Positions 20,037 to 30,687 of a stretch of DNA of 64,000 nucleotides are shown one piece after another. The DNA is from Eustoma russellianum (lineage: Eukaryota > Streptophyta > Magnoliopsida > Gentianales > Gentianaceae). A program made the translations under genes and the position numbers. How positions within the stretch are numbered: position 1 is the stretch's first letter; the number at the start of each line of letters is the position of its first letter. The notes beneath the pieces were generated by a model. That model was not told where the DNA came from. It did not search any database and saw only the letters and a list, made by a program, of their open reading frames with translations. The stretch lies in assembly GCA_036186865.1 (NCBI GenBank), contig AP025069.1:16198797-16262796 (forward strand), given 5' to 3'.

Positions 20037-20960
20037 TTATTTAGGTTTGGATAGAATTCCCGGCAGGCGCATCTTCATCAAATTTTCTTCGAAATACTGA
20101 GATTTCCTGAACTCAGAAACTGTAGATGCCTTGATCTCTTCAGCTCGAGACTCAAATTGAGAAGTGAGCTCAGCTTTGCTCTTCTTCTCTGCTTCAAGCT
20201 GCTGAGCTAACTGGGACATTTCTTGTTCAGCAGTATGGAGTCCCTTCTGAGAGGATTCCAACTCATCCTGGGTCTTGGCAGATTCCAGTTCTAAGTCAGA
20301 GATCACCCTCTTCAGTTCGTTCACTTGTGAATTGACTACCGCCAGCTGAGTGTCGGACTCCTCTTTTTCTTCCCTCAGCTTGGAATTTTCAGACTTTAGG
20401 GAGTCCAACTCTAATTTCGTTGAGTCCAGTTCTGACCTCAACGAATTCATCTCAGCATCTATCTCATCCGTCCCAGAGTCATTGGGCCTGGCTGTCTCAG
20501 CAAATGCATCATTGGCCCTCTTCAGTCCAGCATTATCCTCAGAGAGCTTTACCACCAATCTGCGCAGCTCCTCAGTTCTGTGCAGCATATCACACTCCTG
20601 AGCACGATACTGCAACAACCACCATGATCAACTTATCATTCAAACAAATTACAAAGGAGGATTATGAAGATCAGTAAACAAAACAAAAGAACTCACCAAG
20701 GACATGTTTCTGTAATAAGTGTCAAATGCAGTCTCCCAGTCCTGGCAAGCAAAAAAGTCCCCATCCACAGGCAACACAGACAAGTCTGCCAATTTCCTTG
20801 CCACACCGGGATGGGCAGCAGTGTCCATGATCCCGAACACCAGATTTTTCCATCTTCGACAGAATTGAACCTCACGGTCATCCTCCATGTCCTCTGGGTA
20901 AGAAGGAGTATACTTATTTTGGGAATCTAAAGAAGAAGGGGTTGTACCAACGGAAGCCAT
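20037..20960 (-). CDS. antisense two-exon gene of the Tat element: coiled-coil protein
   Basis: Transcribed opposite to gag-pol. Exon 1 runs 20960-20697 from the real ATG (MASVGTTPSSLDSQ), 88 codons. Intron 20696-20610 begins GTGAGT and ends TTGTTGCAG, in phase 0. Exon 2 runs 20609-20037, 190 codons plus stop. The predicted product has about 278 residues. Exon 1 has an acidic stretch (PEDMEDDREVQ) and an aromatic-rich part (RRWKNL, DWETAFDTYYRNM). Exon 2 is Glu/Lys/Ser/Leu-rich with heptad-like spacing over about 150 residues, a likely coiled coil. A second frame continues similarity to the nested element's copy down to a stop at 19916-19918, so the C-terminus here is probably frameshifted. 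Antisense ORFs at this place are known in Tat-lineage elements; their function is not known. Confidence 0.7.
20610..20696 (-). other. predicted spliceosomal intron of the antisense gene (87 nt)
   Basis: Minus strand: CTTG|GTGAGT at the donor and TTGTTGCAG|TATCG at the acceptor, T-rich between. Splicing joins two frames in phase 0; without it the exon 1 frame stops inside the intron. Confidence 0.65.
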
Positions 20961-21111
20961 GAGTAAGTTGAAGTAATGCTTACAGAAAAATGAAGAGCTG
21001 AACAGAAAGAAAGAGCCCTGGAGAAGATGAAAAAAGGCTTCGAAGACGGAGAAGATGAATAGAGAATGCAGAATAAAGGAGGAAGAAAAGAATGAAGTAG
21101 GAAATTGCCTC

Positions 21112-21119
21112 AATTTATA
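21112..21119 (-). promoter_or_regulatory. TATA box of the antisense gene, outer element
   Basis: Minus strand CTCACTTATAAATTGAGG, about 150 bases before the ATG at 20960. The same block precedes the antisense remnant at 8959-8966 in the nested element, and no gag-pol role would preserve it there. Confidence 0.6.
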
Positions 21120-21364
21120 AGTGAGGGAAAACGAAAGGCCACAACTTTTCGTTTGAAAATTCGAAGAGGCCGCGGTTAATGTTTCCCCCCTCGGAAGCTG
21201 AAACCGCTGAAAAGATAATGACGGGATGTAGGAATTAACGCTTACATTAAAAGTGGGAGTAACAGCGTGGATCAAAAGATAACTACCCAGTTAATGTAGA
21301 TCTGCCACGTCATAGGTTCACTAGAACAAGATTTGTCCACCTTCGCAGTTCGGCTCAGCTACAC

Positions 21365-21380
21365 AAAATCTGGGGGCAAA
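21365..21380 (+). other. polypurine tract of the outer element
   Basis: AAAATCTGGGGGCAAA abutting the 3' LTR start TGATAAAAACC. Confidence 0.85.
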
Positions 21381-22059
21381 TGATAAAAACCATAATTAGA
21401 TCGTCTGTTAGTCAACAGCGGTCAACGGTTTAGTTTCAGTAGCTCAGCACTCAAAAGTATTGCAGTTCGACAAGTACTGCAATTCAGCAGTTCAATGCCC
21501 AAGCATGGTTGTTCAGGCTCGGCTGCACCTCAGCGGGGCATCATGACGCCCTTATAACATCGAAGAATATGCCAAGGATTACACCTCGGCATCAACTTCA
21601 GCTTATGTCCCAGTAGGGCGCTTCAGACCACTTCAGCTGGGTAAGGCCAAGTCATGCACTTCGGTCAGGTTTAGTCATGCACTTCGGCAGAGTTCAGCTG
21701 AGTACCACAGCAAATGAACTAAGTACGAAATTATTTTGTGGGACCCTCAAGTAGAGGTGCGATTCAAATATAGTTCCTACAGCTGGGTATTCTTCCTGAA
21801 CCCGCCAAGGTCCTAACAGCCGCCCTACTAGTTACATCAACCAAGCCGACCTATTAGTCACATCAGTCAGGCTACTGATCACATCAGCAGACCTTCGGCA
21901 CCTTAGGTTTTCTGCTCCAAGCAAATGTCCTATCCACCATCCACTATCAGGACTGAAGGCGGAAAAAGATCTATAAAAGCAAGGCAACCAAGACAAAAGA
22001 GGGGGATTTGAATCCGAAATTCATACATTCATACTCAAAAGCAAATCCATACACTTTGC
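21381..22059 (+). repeat. 3' LTR of the outer Tat element, truncated
   Basis: Follows the 5' LTR from its first base to ..ATACACTTTGC, then similarity stops at a point equal to about 7521. The last roughly 250 bp of the LTR are missing. Confidence 0.9.
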
Positions 22060-22113
22060 AGTTTTACAAATGATAGAAATAGTTTTACAAAGTTTTACAA
22101 ATGATAGAAATAG
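22060..22113. repeat. short direct duplication at the LTR break
   Basis: AGTTTTACAAATGATAGAAA occurs at 22060 and again at 22091, with a partial third copy of its start between. It lies exactly where the 3' LTR is lost. Confidence 0.75.
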
Positions 22114-22202
22114 TCACAGATCATAACTTGGCTGGTGACAATAAAACCGTAGAACAAGAGAATGTACATGTATATGTTGCATTGGCCGAAAGTTACATAG
22201 CT

Positions 22203-22508
22203 TTAGGGTGTTAACAAACCAAGCCGAGTCGAATATTAGATTTTTGAATTCGGATTTGTTTAATTAAATAAACAGTTCGGCTCGACTTGTTTATTGTAAC
22301 GAGCTTCAGAATTGGTTCGAGTTCGGTTCGAAAACACTATAACTGTTTAAACGAGCAGAACAGTCCGTGGACAATTCGGCTCATTTTAGTAAAGGAACCC
22401 AATTAGGTGTCTAAACTCGGCTCGCTTAAGTAAAATTAACGAACGAACTCGAATAAAATACGAATCGACTTCGAACAGTTCGCGAACAGTTTTGTTCGCT
22501 TAACCCCT
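22203..22508. mobile_element. hAT-like MITE
   Basis: 306 bp flanked by ACATAGCT (22195-22202) and ACATAGTT (22509-22516), an 8-bp duplication with one mismatch. The ends are imperfect inverted repeats: TTAGGGTGTTAAC and AGGGGTTAAGCGAAC. The interior is full of GTTCGGCTCGA / CGAACTCG motifs. No frame is present, so it is non-autonomous. Confidence 0.6.
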
Positions 22509-22516
22509 ACATAGTT

Positions 22517-24616
22517 TCAATATGCAACTAAGTTGAAAAGTTGGAATACTGTTATGTCTCCATTTTCTGTTGAAGTTTTTATTTAAAGAATCTGTCTAGT
22601 ACTAGAAATGGTGTATTTATTCAAACGTGGTTGTGTAATAGTAAATTTAAAATATATAACAGTAAAGATTTTGCAAACAAAAAATGTGTATGTATTTCTT
22701 TTACTTGACAAATCAGTCTATATGATAGCAACACGCCTCTTTTTTGTTTTCTATATTTTGGAGCACAAATTTTGATTTAAATGGGATGAGGGTGCCAATT
22801 ATAATATTTGATTTTGTTTTTTCAAGCATAAAAACTGAAAAATAGTGCATGATTCTCAAAATAAAAATAAAGAAAAATATTTTAGAACAGTTCATTCTTA
22901 ATATTAATTGCTTTTATACTTTTGACAGAGAGGAAGTGAGAAGCTACAGAGAAAGAGCAAGAGGGAAGTTATAAACAAACTGTGTTTTGATACATTTTTT
23001 TATTTGTCTACCTGAAAAAATTTTAAAGTAATGTTTCCAAAATAATGTTTTAACATAGCACTCAGTCTGGCTTGAAATATTTATTCTTTCTCAAAAAAAA
23101 AACTATTTTTATTTTAACTTTTCCTAAAATATTATTCACTTTCTAAAAATAATAATAATTGGTAGTCAAACTTTTCATATAAAACTCTAAATCAACGCTT
23201 ACATAATTTATCTATTCTTTATTAATTAACCAATTAAAAATATAATATAAATCATGATAAAAAATTTTAATTTTTATTAAATTATACTGAAGTTAAACTA
23301 AAAGAATATTTTTAAAACCGACATGAACATAGTTGGTCACACTTGTCCTTTCCTAAATTCGCCGCCGACGAAATGATGCTGCCATTTTTGTCTTCGTTGA
23401 TATTGGCGTAAGCTGCATCCCTACCTCTATCCTTATCCTTGATCCTCTCTACCTCTCCTCTCTGCAACTATAAATCGCTTTTTTCCTTTTTCGTTTGTTT
23501 GGTTTTATAAGTTATCTTTTTTTTTTCTTCTTCTTAGAAAGCAAATCAAAGTGGAATTCTCTACTTCATAAGTAATAAATGACTCCTTGTCCATACTCTT
23601 GATCTAAACAGATAATTTAACAGCAGGAACGAATATGAAGATTGGAACGAACGAAAATTATTCTACTGAAATTAATTCTTATTTGCTAAAATTTTTATTT
23701 TATACAGAAAAACACAGTTATAAATGAAGATACAAATTAATATTTTGCAAAGTTATCTGTCAGCTTATCTACCCTCTAGAAAAGCGTAGGTGCATGTACC
23801 CAATTCATATTTTTATGTGTCATATGGTTTTCTGTGGTAGAAGATCCAGTTGAAGGTCAACTAGGTACCCTGTTTCAAAATATATAAATATATATCTTAA
23901 AGCAATTCAGTGCCACAATGCCAAATTGCCAATGCGTCCTGATTTCAATTATTTGTCGACAGCTAGAGTAAATAAAGTATATTAAAAAGAGCTTACATCC
24001 GTACGTGTAGAATTAAAGAATTCTGAAAACATAGAAAGTCAAGGAGGTTGAGTCCAAAAAAAAAGTCAAGGAAGTAACAACCTATTTAGGAGTTTCTTCC
24101 GAGGAAAATCTTCTATCACATTGGGTATGATCATGTCATGCGTAATAATTTGATATCATTTAAATACACATAGTATGATCTCATCTAATATGTTAAAAAA
24201 TGAGATAAAAATTTATACAGGAGATCTCATTCTCATCTGGTTTCTTTCATAAATTCTTCACCGTGTTATGATGTGTGCTAGTCAATGTATTTTTCTTTAT
24301 CCAGTTGCAATATCTGAATCTGAATACCAACTGAACTACATCGTAAGGACATGTATTTCCCCGATTCACATGTATATACGATTCACATGTATATAAGAAA
24401 GAGAGTTGTGTGCATTAAGATTATCACAAAAAGTCAATGACTTTTAACACTGAGCCTATTCAAATCCCATATGTACATGTTAATCTACATATGTATTTAA
24501 GTAGCTTAACTAAAGCTAAGTCAAATATAACTTTGTTCAGGAGACATTGTAACAGACTAGATATTTATTCAAACTTTGAAGAGCCAATTGGTGTTCCTAT
24601 TCAATTACAGCAAATT
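22517..24616. other. unassigned AT-rich intergenic sequence
   Basis: No recognised gene. A less AT-rich, pyrimidine-rich patch near 23340-23480 (TCGCCGCCGACGAAATG, then CCTCTCTACCTCTCC) looks like a gene 5' end, but no frame extends from it. A 60-codon frame at 24437 has no recognised domain. Confidence 0.4.
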
Positions 24617-25505
24617 TGAACCTTTGACTAGAATCATCGGATGATCCGAATAAATCTAATGGTGGTTGTCGGAGTCGACCTGCACATGCAATAACGTTAG
24701 AGTTCCCCAAGTTGCTTCTTGGGGGGAAACTCTTTGATGATCAAGTCAGTTTTGTGTGTTTTCACTTTAGGCATTTAATGTATGTTGGAATACTAGAGAA
24801 ACCTGTCTCATTTTTTGTGATGTGGTTGTGGTTGTTTGCTTAATGAATTGAACCTTTTTTCTCCATTGGATTGGACTTGGTCTTCCGTGGGACGTTTTCT
24901 GCATTTTTATATTCTCTCGGCAGGCAATGCATGTTAAGGAGTTATGAGGGAGTGTCATGCGTCCTGTCCCTCTGATGAGCTGCTTCTACAAGATCGCCAG
25001 ATGGTGCCATATGTCACGCTGCATGCCTATGTTGCTCGCTGCCAGGTGCTTGGTTGGTTGAGCCGGGCATGAATGTCTCATGACCTGAAAGTGTGGTTGA
25101 GCGGCGAAGTTGAGACACTAGTTCTATGGCCGACCTGCAGTGAGTGACTGAGACACACGCCTATGCCGAGGTGACAGTTGAGACTGAGCGACCTAAACTA
25201 GAGGCAGCCTATGCGGGATCTTTTCTTGGTTTGACTGGTGTGACCGAGCTGAGATGCCTGGTGGTGGGGTGACGGGCGTTGAGCCGAGATTACGATTGAG
25301 CAAGTTGACCATCTTTGACCCTGCCCAAGTGGGACATGCTGATAGTGACTCAAGGCCTGAAATGACATAGACGGTACTCCCAGTATCCCTTAGGCCACAC
25401 CGGCTTGAGTGTGTAGTTGGCCTCGAGTAGGTGAGGTGAACCTAAGGGGACTTGTGCCTTTGTAAAGTCAAATAACGATGACTGTGACGGGCCGAGGCGG
25501 CAACA
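24617..25505 (-). repeat. 3' LTR of the diverged Tat-like element
   Basis: Aligns with 30688-31542 through TAGAATCATCGGATGATC, TTGAACCTTTTTTCTC and the CCGAGGTGACAG block. The right limit is set where the two copies diverge after GGCAACACTT. No clear polypurine tract follows, so it may extend further. Confidence 0.55.
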
Positions 25506-25744
25506 CTTGTCGTTATTATAGATGATAGCTTTGTCCTCATCAAATTGTAAAACTCTAATTTGGTATCTGGTGGATAGTAACGGTGAGACTCCCTGGTGCA
25601 AATTGCAGTGTGTTTCAACCACATTTTAATTTATTTTGCTGGCACTTTGTATTTCGAGGAGCGAGAACTCCCAAAAATCTTCTTCCCTCTAAAATTTTAA
25701 AGGTCAAAATCCCCCTTTTGTTTCTTCCTTCTTTTTGTTAGGGT

Positions 25745-27535
25745 CGTAGAGGCTGAGTTCGATATACGATCTCTCATGGACATGTTTACGTATAAGACCT
25801 CTGATAGTTGGTATTACTTTAATAAGCGGACTTCAAATAGGGTGTCCAATTTTGCTATAAATATACCAACCTTTACCAAGAATTAGAAGGGTCTGTTCTT
25901 TTGCATAAGGAAAACTTGTGTGCCTGACTCCAATATCTGGAATGCTCGTAATGCAAACAATATAGGGCTAAGCCAAAAGTTCTGTGAAGAGGCATCAAGG
26001 CCGCAAAATATGTCGGTAGTCGTCGATTGGCAAAGGGTAGATAGATTCGTCTTTGAGAAGGGTGACTTGAATCACTTGGTGGATGGCACTCGCTTCAATA
26101 GGCCAAGTCAAGAGGACTTGAAGATCATAAAGAGTGGGTGGCCGAGTAAAGTACCTTAGCTTTCCTCTTCAAGCATGCTTTGTAACTGATGTGTTTTGTT
26201 TGTGTCCGCTGGAGCAGTGTCTTCAAATATAAGCAGACTTGCTGAGGCCATAGCAAAGAGGGCGGCCAGGCGCAAGGTCAAGGCGACAACCGTCTCACCT
26301 ACTGAGGCCGAGATGGTAGTCTTGGCGGCTACTCAGCCAAGGGGGCAGTTATCAGGGGGCCAGGCAATGATACATCCACTCTAGCCCCATAGATGGCCTA
26401 GCAGCTCCAAGAGTTACAAGATGAGCAGACCCTTCAAGACCCAGGTTCGCTTTAACTTCGTATGGTTTATTCCCTTTTTTGCTAACCTTGTTTTTTTCCA
26501 AAGGCCATGAAGATGGCATGGAGGCTACGCCGATTACGACTCAAGCATTGATAATGCCAGCGGCCAATGTCAAGGCCGTCGAGGATATGGCCTCGACTCT
26601 AAGGCCAAGAAAAAGGGCTGAGGGGAAGTTCTTCTGGGGCGTCCCTGAGGCAACTTTTTCCCACTACAGAATAAATTTATAGGGCCCAGAGGAAGCTGTT
26701 CGCAATGCACGGTCTACCGAGGCTGACTATGTCACCAATATGATAGTTATGTGGACGATGAATAGCGTCTCAGTTTTGCCAACTGATGAATGGAGGGGTC
26801 GAAGGCTTTCCTAGAAGATGCTCACTAACTTGATATACAATAACATGGTAGTGATGAAGCTTCTTATAATATGTTCCTCCAAGTCAAGAGGATTCTTACT
26901 TAGTTTCTTTCCATGGCTAACTCGGTTTTGGTGATTTCTTATAGTATAGAAGCCAAAAACTGGAGTTGTTAGCCTAAGCCGAGGACTTTAGAGATGCTCT
27001 CATGATGGAAAGATAACAATTCGATAAGCTAGCCGCTCTTAATGGGCAGCTATTAAAGTAGCTCGAGGCCGTCAAAGTTGAAAACAGTAGATTCAAAGCC
27101 GAGAATGCCACTCCACAGAAGGGGAAGAAGGATTCTGACACCAAATTAGCTACCTTCAACTCTACTGTGGACGGGCTTTCGTGTAAGATTCAAGACCTTG
27201 AACTGACAACAATCTAGGCCGTGTACAAAGGCAGATTCTTTGCAGTAAGAGAATGTCAATCTCGAGCCGAAGCTAGCTCAATCAAATCAACAATTAGCTG
27301 AGGCCAAAGAGATAGCGGTGACGGAATTTAAGAGACCAGACTTCTTTGTTGGCAACTGAGATGCTCTACTGACATCGGTATTAGAGATGGGACAGACTAG
27401 GGCTATTGCTGCTGTCTCTGAGGTGGACCCTTTTTCAACAAGGAGGATCCAAGGATCGTCAACCTGTACAACTCAGTTGCCTTCATGGAGTATGATCGGC
27501 AGTTGTAGTCGTTTATTGACGGTGCTGATCTTAGA
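25745..27535 (+). pseudogene. antisense gene remnant of the diverged Tat-like element
   Basis: On the strand opposite to gag. The first block, from about 25780, reads WYYFNKRTSNRV, then IPTFTKN, a TAG where Trp is expected (about 25885-25887), then KGLFF. This pattern resembles a plant repeat-encoded domain with the form YYF..R..P.S.K.WK..FF, a family I know from memory only. A 79-codon open piece (25920-26159) follows. Later blocks near 26960-27200 are Lys/Glu/Leu-rich and coiled-coil-like, with several stops. The order, acidic and aromatic part then coiled coil, is that of the antisense gene at 20037-20960. Splice sites cannot be placed. Confidence 0.5.
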
Positions 27536-27539
27536 TAAG

Positions 27540-28950
27540 CTAACGAATAGCCTTATTCTGTAGCTTCTTAAGGCATTTGCTTGTAGCTTTCATTTTCATG
27601 TTTTGTAATGGACAAAGTTTTGATGAAATGAAAGTGTTTGCGAGTCTTTTGGGCTCCACTTTTGTTTTATCTCTCTACCTTTCAATTCTGATAATTGCTA
27701 ACTAGAATGATCTGAACTTATGGCTTTCAGAAGTGTAATCAGATCAGGCAAATTAAGATGAACCAATCTCAAATAATAAGAACATGTGAAAGCTTACAAT
27801 GAATTCTCGCAAGTATAGGACTTCGGCCTCCTAGAATCTGAGCCGAATATTGAATTGCAAATAATAATGAATGAAAATCCTTAAGAAATCTTGTAAGGGT
27901 AGAGACCTTAGTTCTTCAATGCTGAGCCGAAGAGATGAGCAAGATAACATCTAGAATCACAAAAGTAAATTGCCAATCTTAGATGGCTTTCATAGGCTCG
28001 CGCGGTGACCTCAGATAATATAAGAGAGTTGAAGCTGAATAATAAGTCACTTGAACCTGTGGCCATCTTTGAACTCCAATATAATCACCTCAAACCTCCA
28101 AAGCTAGATTGAATAAAAAAACACAAAAATCCTCAATTTGTGCGTATATCCACCTCAATACCCTGAAGGCTGAACGGTACGGATTGCACATACCCCTGAA
28201 AAATTGTTAAATATAAATTAGACTTGGTCTCATGATTTAAGGTTAGAGTTGGCAACTCCTGTACAAGTTATGAAGACTTAATCTGTTGAATTCCTTGGAT
28301 AGGATAATAATGACCGCTGGGCAAAACTTTGTCGAGGTCAACTACAATAAAGATGTGTGGCAAATTTGTTCTGAATCGATTCCCTTGTTTGGGTAATTTT
28401 CTATACTGAGCGTTGGTCACATAGATTGCGAATTGATCCTATGCCCATAGTTGGGACATGGGCAAACTGGGAATTGGCTCCCAAACTTTTATGATCTAAT
28501 CTCCGTACTAGAGTTAAAATGCAGCAAGTTTGTGTGGCATGATTATGCCTTTTACTATAATGCCCACTTCGCCATGCGTAGGTTAGGCGCAACAATTCTA
28601 TGTGGCAAGTTAGCCACTTGGTTCCTTCATTAGGGTTAGCAGGATGTGTTGCATGCTGAACGCACATGATCATCTGTTTCAGACGCACAAAGTGATGATT
28701 GCGCAATATACATGCATATTGTATGATCGAATCCCTATACTAGGGTCACGTGCTTGGCTCGACATATATTTGTTGTTTTACACCTTATTAACAGATCAGT
28801 ACGCGCCAGATGGTGGTGTGCACAGGGCCTGTGCGGTTAATCCCCTTACAACCATAAAGCAAAGTTCACATGTTAAAGGTGGGGTGCGCCCTATGGTGTT
28901 ATAGCCACCACTGAAGTGGCTGCTTGGGAGTGCACACTTCTGAGGACATA
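27540..28950. other. internal region of the diverged Tat-like element, non-coding
   Basis: Loose repeats of CTTCGGC..GAGCCGAA and AAATCTTG..GGTAGAGACC near 27780-27960; otherwise nothing recognised. Confidence 0.35.
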
Positions 28951-28954
28951 TATG

Positions 28955-29090
28955 AATCTTCTCATAAGCAGGAGGTTCGCTAAAAATCTTCTCTAAAGTA
29001 GGAGGTTTGCTAAAGATTTGCTCATGATCAGGAGGTTTACAAGAAATCTTCTCCTAAGCATGAGGTTAGCCAAAGTTCACAAAAAAGGAA
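28955..29090. repeat. short tandem repeat, about 37-40 bp unit
   Basis: Four degenerate units of the form AATCTTCTC-TAAGCAGGAGGTT-GCTAA. It occupies the same relative position, between gag and the antisense gene, as the 45-bp array at 10150-10925. Confidence 0.6.
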
Positions 29091-29879
29091 TTTGGTCCCA
29101 TAATTTGCATATCGTTTTATGCAAAAAGGGGAATTTGGTCTCACAATTGGCGTGATTATACATCAAAACTTTCACCTTGATCACTTCTCTCATTTGAATA
29201 GAGAAGGCTTGTGATGTTGTGACCCCGCCTAATAGGGAATCTGCACATCCCTTGATTCACTGAACATAAAATAATTGCATTTTGAAACAGTTTAAATGGT
29301 AATAAATAAATATATTGCGATTTTTTCTCTTAAAATAATTCATAGGCATTATATGCAAAGTTCAAAATAGGAATATCATGCACACCAAATATTTGGTAGA
29401 ATTTTCCAGTTGGTCTTCTGCTCGAAATATAGGTTCCATCGAAATTCATCTTTCTTTTATTGTATCGTGTAGTGCATAGCGGGGTTGCCTGATATGCAAT
29501 TTTTGCTTCAGCTGCTCAGAAGCTAGCTGGCATTATTGCAACATATAAATGACATCATCCTGACAAACTTGCTGGAAGAGAGATATACATTTCAATCCAA
29601 GCGTACTGCTCTTGAGGCTCGCTAATAGAATATACATCTGAATCACTCTTTCCGATGACAAAGCATGGATTCAAACACTAATTCCAGCTCCGACCAGCAT
29701 GAATTATCTGTAATCGTATAATGCTAACCAGAGGCTACAGGCTGTGTTCGGGTCTTTGTCCTCGTCCCACTGGTGAGGCTGGTCTAGTAGGCAGTTTTTA
29801 TCAGCTTGAGGTCAATTGAATCCCAACTTTTTCTGCAATATAGACCATAGGTTACAGAATTCTTGCTGGCACCCTATGC

Positions 29880-30606
29880 CAATCAAACGCTCAATCTCTC
29901 GCGTCAGTTATATACAGTCTTCTGTGTCATGACCAATATGCTGACGCAACCTATAGTATAACGTCTGATTTTCGGTCTTAGATCTGCCAACAGTGGTGGG
30001 TCCTTCCTAACCCTTCTTCCTTCATTACCACCAGGATATGTGTTTTTTTAGGCCAACAGAGGCAATCCCTCTTTGCCATGGCCTCCCCATCGTTCAACGG
30101 AAACGTGTTTCTCCTATGACTTTTCCTTTGCTTTTTTGCTACATTCTGCTGGGCACTAAAGTGGTTCAAAAGCCTTTTGGGTGTGCTCAAGGTGATGCAT
30201 CAATACTCTTAAGTGTTTCTTCTTTGAATGTCAATGCTTACCCTGAGGTCGTCCATCTTTCTCTCTCGCATCTAACATAAATTTACCCTTTGACTCTAAG
30301 GAATATCGCGGATGCATAGGAGAATATTCTAGGTTTTTAGGTCTTCCTTGGTAGTCATAAATAATGCTTTTTACACTGTGCACAACTCTTTGAGCCTTAC
30401 CTTTCATCTGCTCCATAACAGCTTAGAACACACTTGGGTTTTAAGCCAAATACTTGATGACTCTCAGGTGTTCTTGATAGGTAAGTCCCACAACAACATT
30501 TGGGTACCCCCCTTGGCCATCAAAGTCCTACTCCGATGGTTGACGGGGCTGCCTCTTTGTCTTCAATAATGAGAAGATTTTTCACCTTCATGTTGGGTGC
30601 TTTTAC
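29880..30606 (-). pseudogene. gag remnant of the diverged Tat-like element
   Basis: Starts near ATG 30604-30606. The piece at 30416-30231 reads MEQMKGKAQRVVHSV, then NLEYSPMHPRYS and GKFMLDARE, which align with the other two Tat Gags (REMKGKA.., MEYSPTQPGY, FMADARR). Near 29900-29950 a frame gives HIGHDTEDC, the knuckle core. Several stops and frameshifts; the capsid region is not found, as in the nested element. Confidence 0.6.
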
Positions 30607-30671
30607 CCATTTCAAAGGGTCATTGTGTGAACCTCAAGTAGAAATTTTACGAAGTAGAGGCACGTAGGCAT

Positions 30672-30687
30672 TTCCTCTAGTGCCAGA
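30672..30687 (-). other. probable primer-binding site of the diverged element
   Basis: Minus strand TCTGGCACTAGAGGAA beside the LTR end, related to TTTGGCGCTAGAAGGAG of the other Tat elements. Confidence 0.5.

Larger units (their letters stand above)
6812..22059 (+). mobile_element. Tat-type Ty3/gypsy retrotransposon (outer element)
   Basis: Order on the plus strand: 5' LTR (6812-7755, completed by 13075-13089), primer site, gag-protease, RT, RNase H, a second (archaeal-type) RNase H, integrase, 94-bp tandem array, an antisense gene, polypurine tract, truncated 3' LTR. RT before integrase identifies Ty3/gypsy. The extra RNase H and the antisense gene before the 3' LTR are known marks of the Tat lineage. 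Without the 5.3-kb nested insertion it would be about 9.9 kb. The 3' LTR lacks its last part, so no target duplication can be checked. Many C-to-T or G-to-A changes inactivate the coding region. Confidence 0.85.

Noticed and set aside
20420..20677. plus-strand frame over the antisense gene
   Set aside because: Shadow of the minus-strand coiled-coil exon; its composition (Ser/Gln/His-rich) follows from the opposite strand.
23330..23500. possible 5' end of a host gene (pyrimidine-rich leader, TCGCCGCCGACGAAATGATG)
   Set aside because: No frame extends beyond a few codons and no splice-joined exon was found on either strand.
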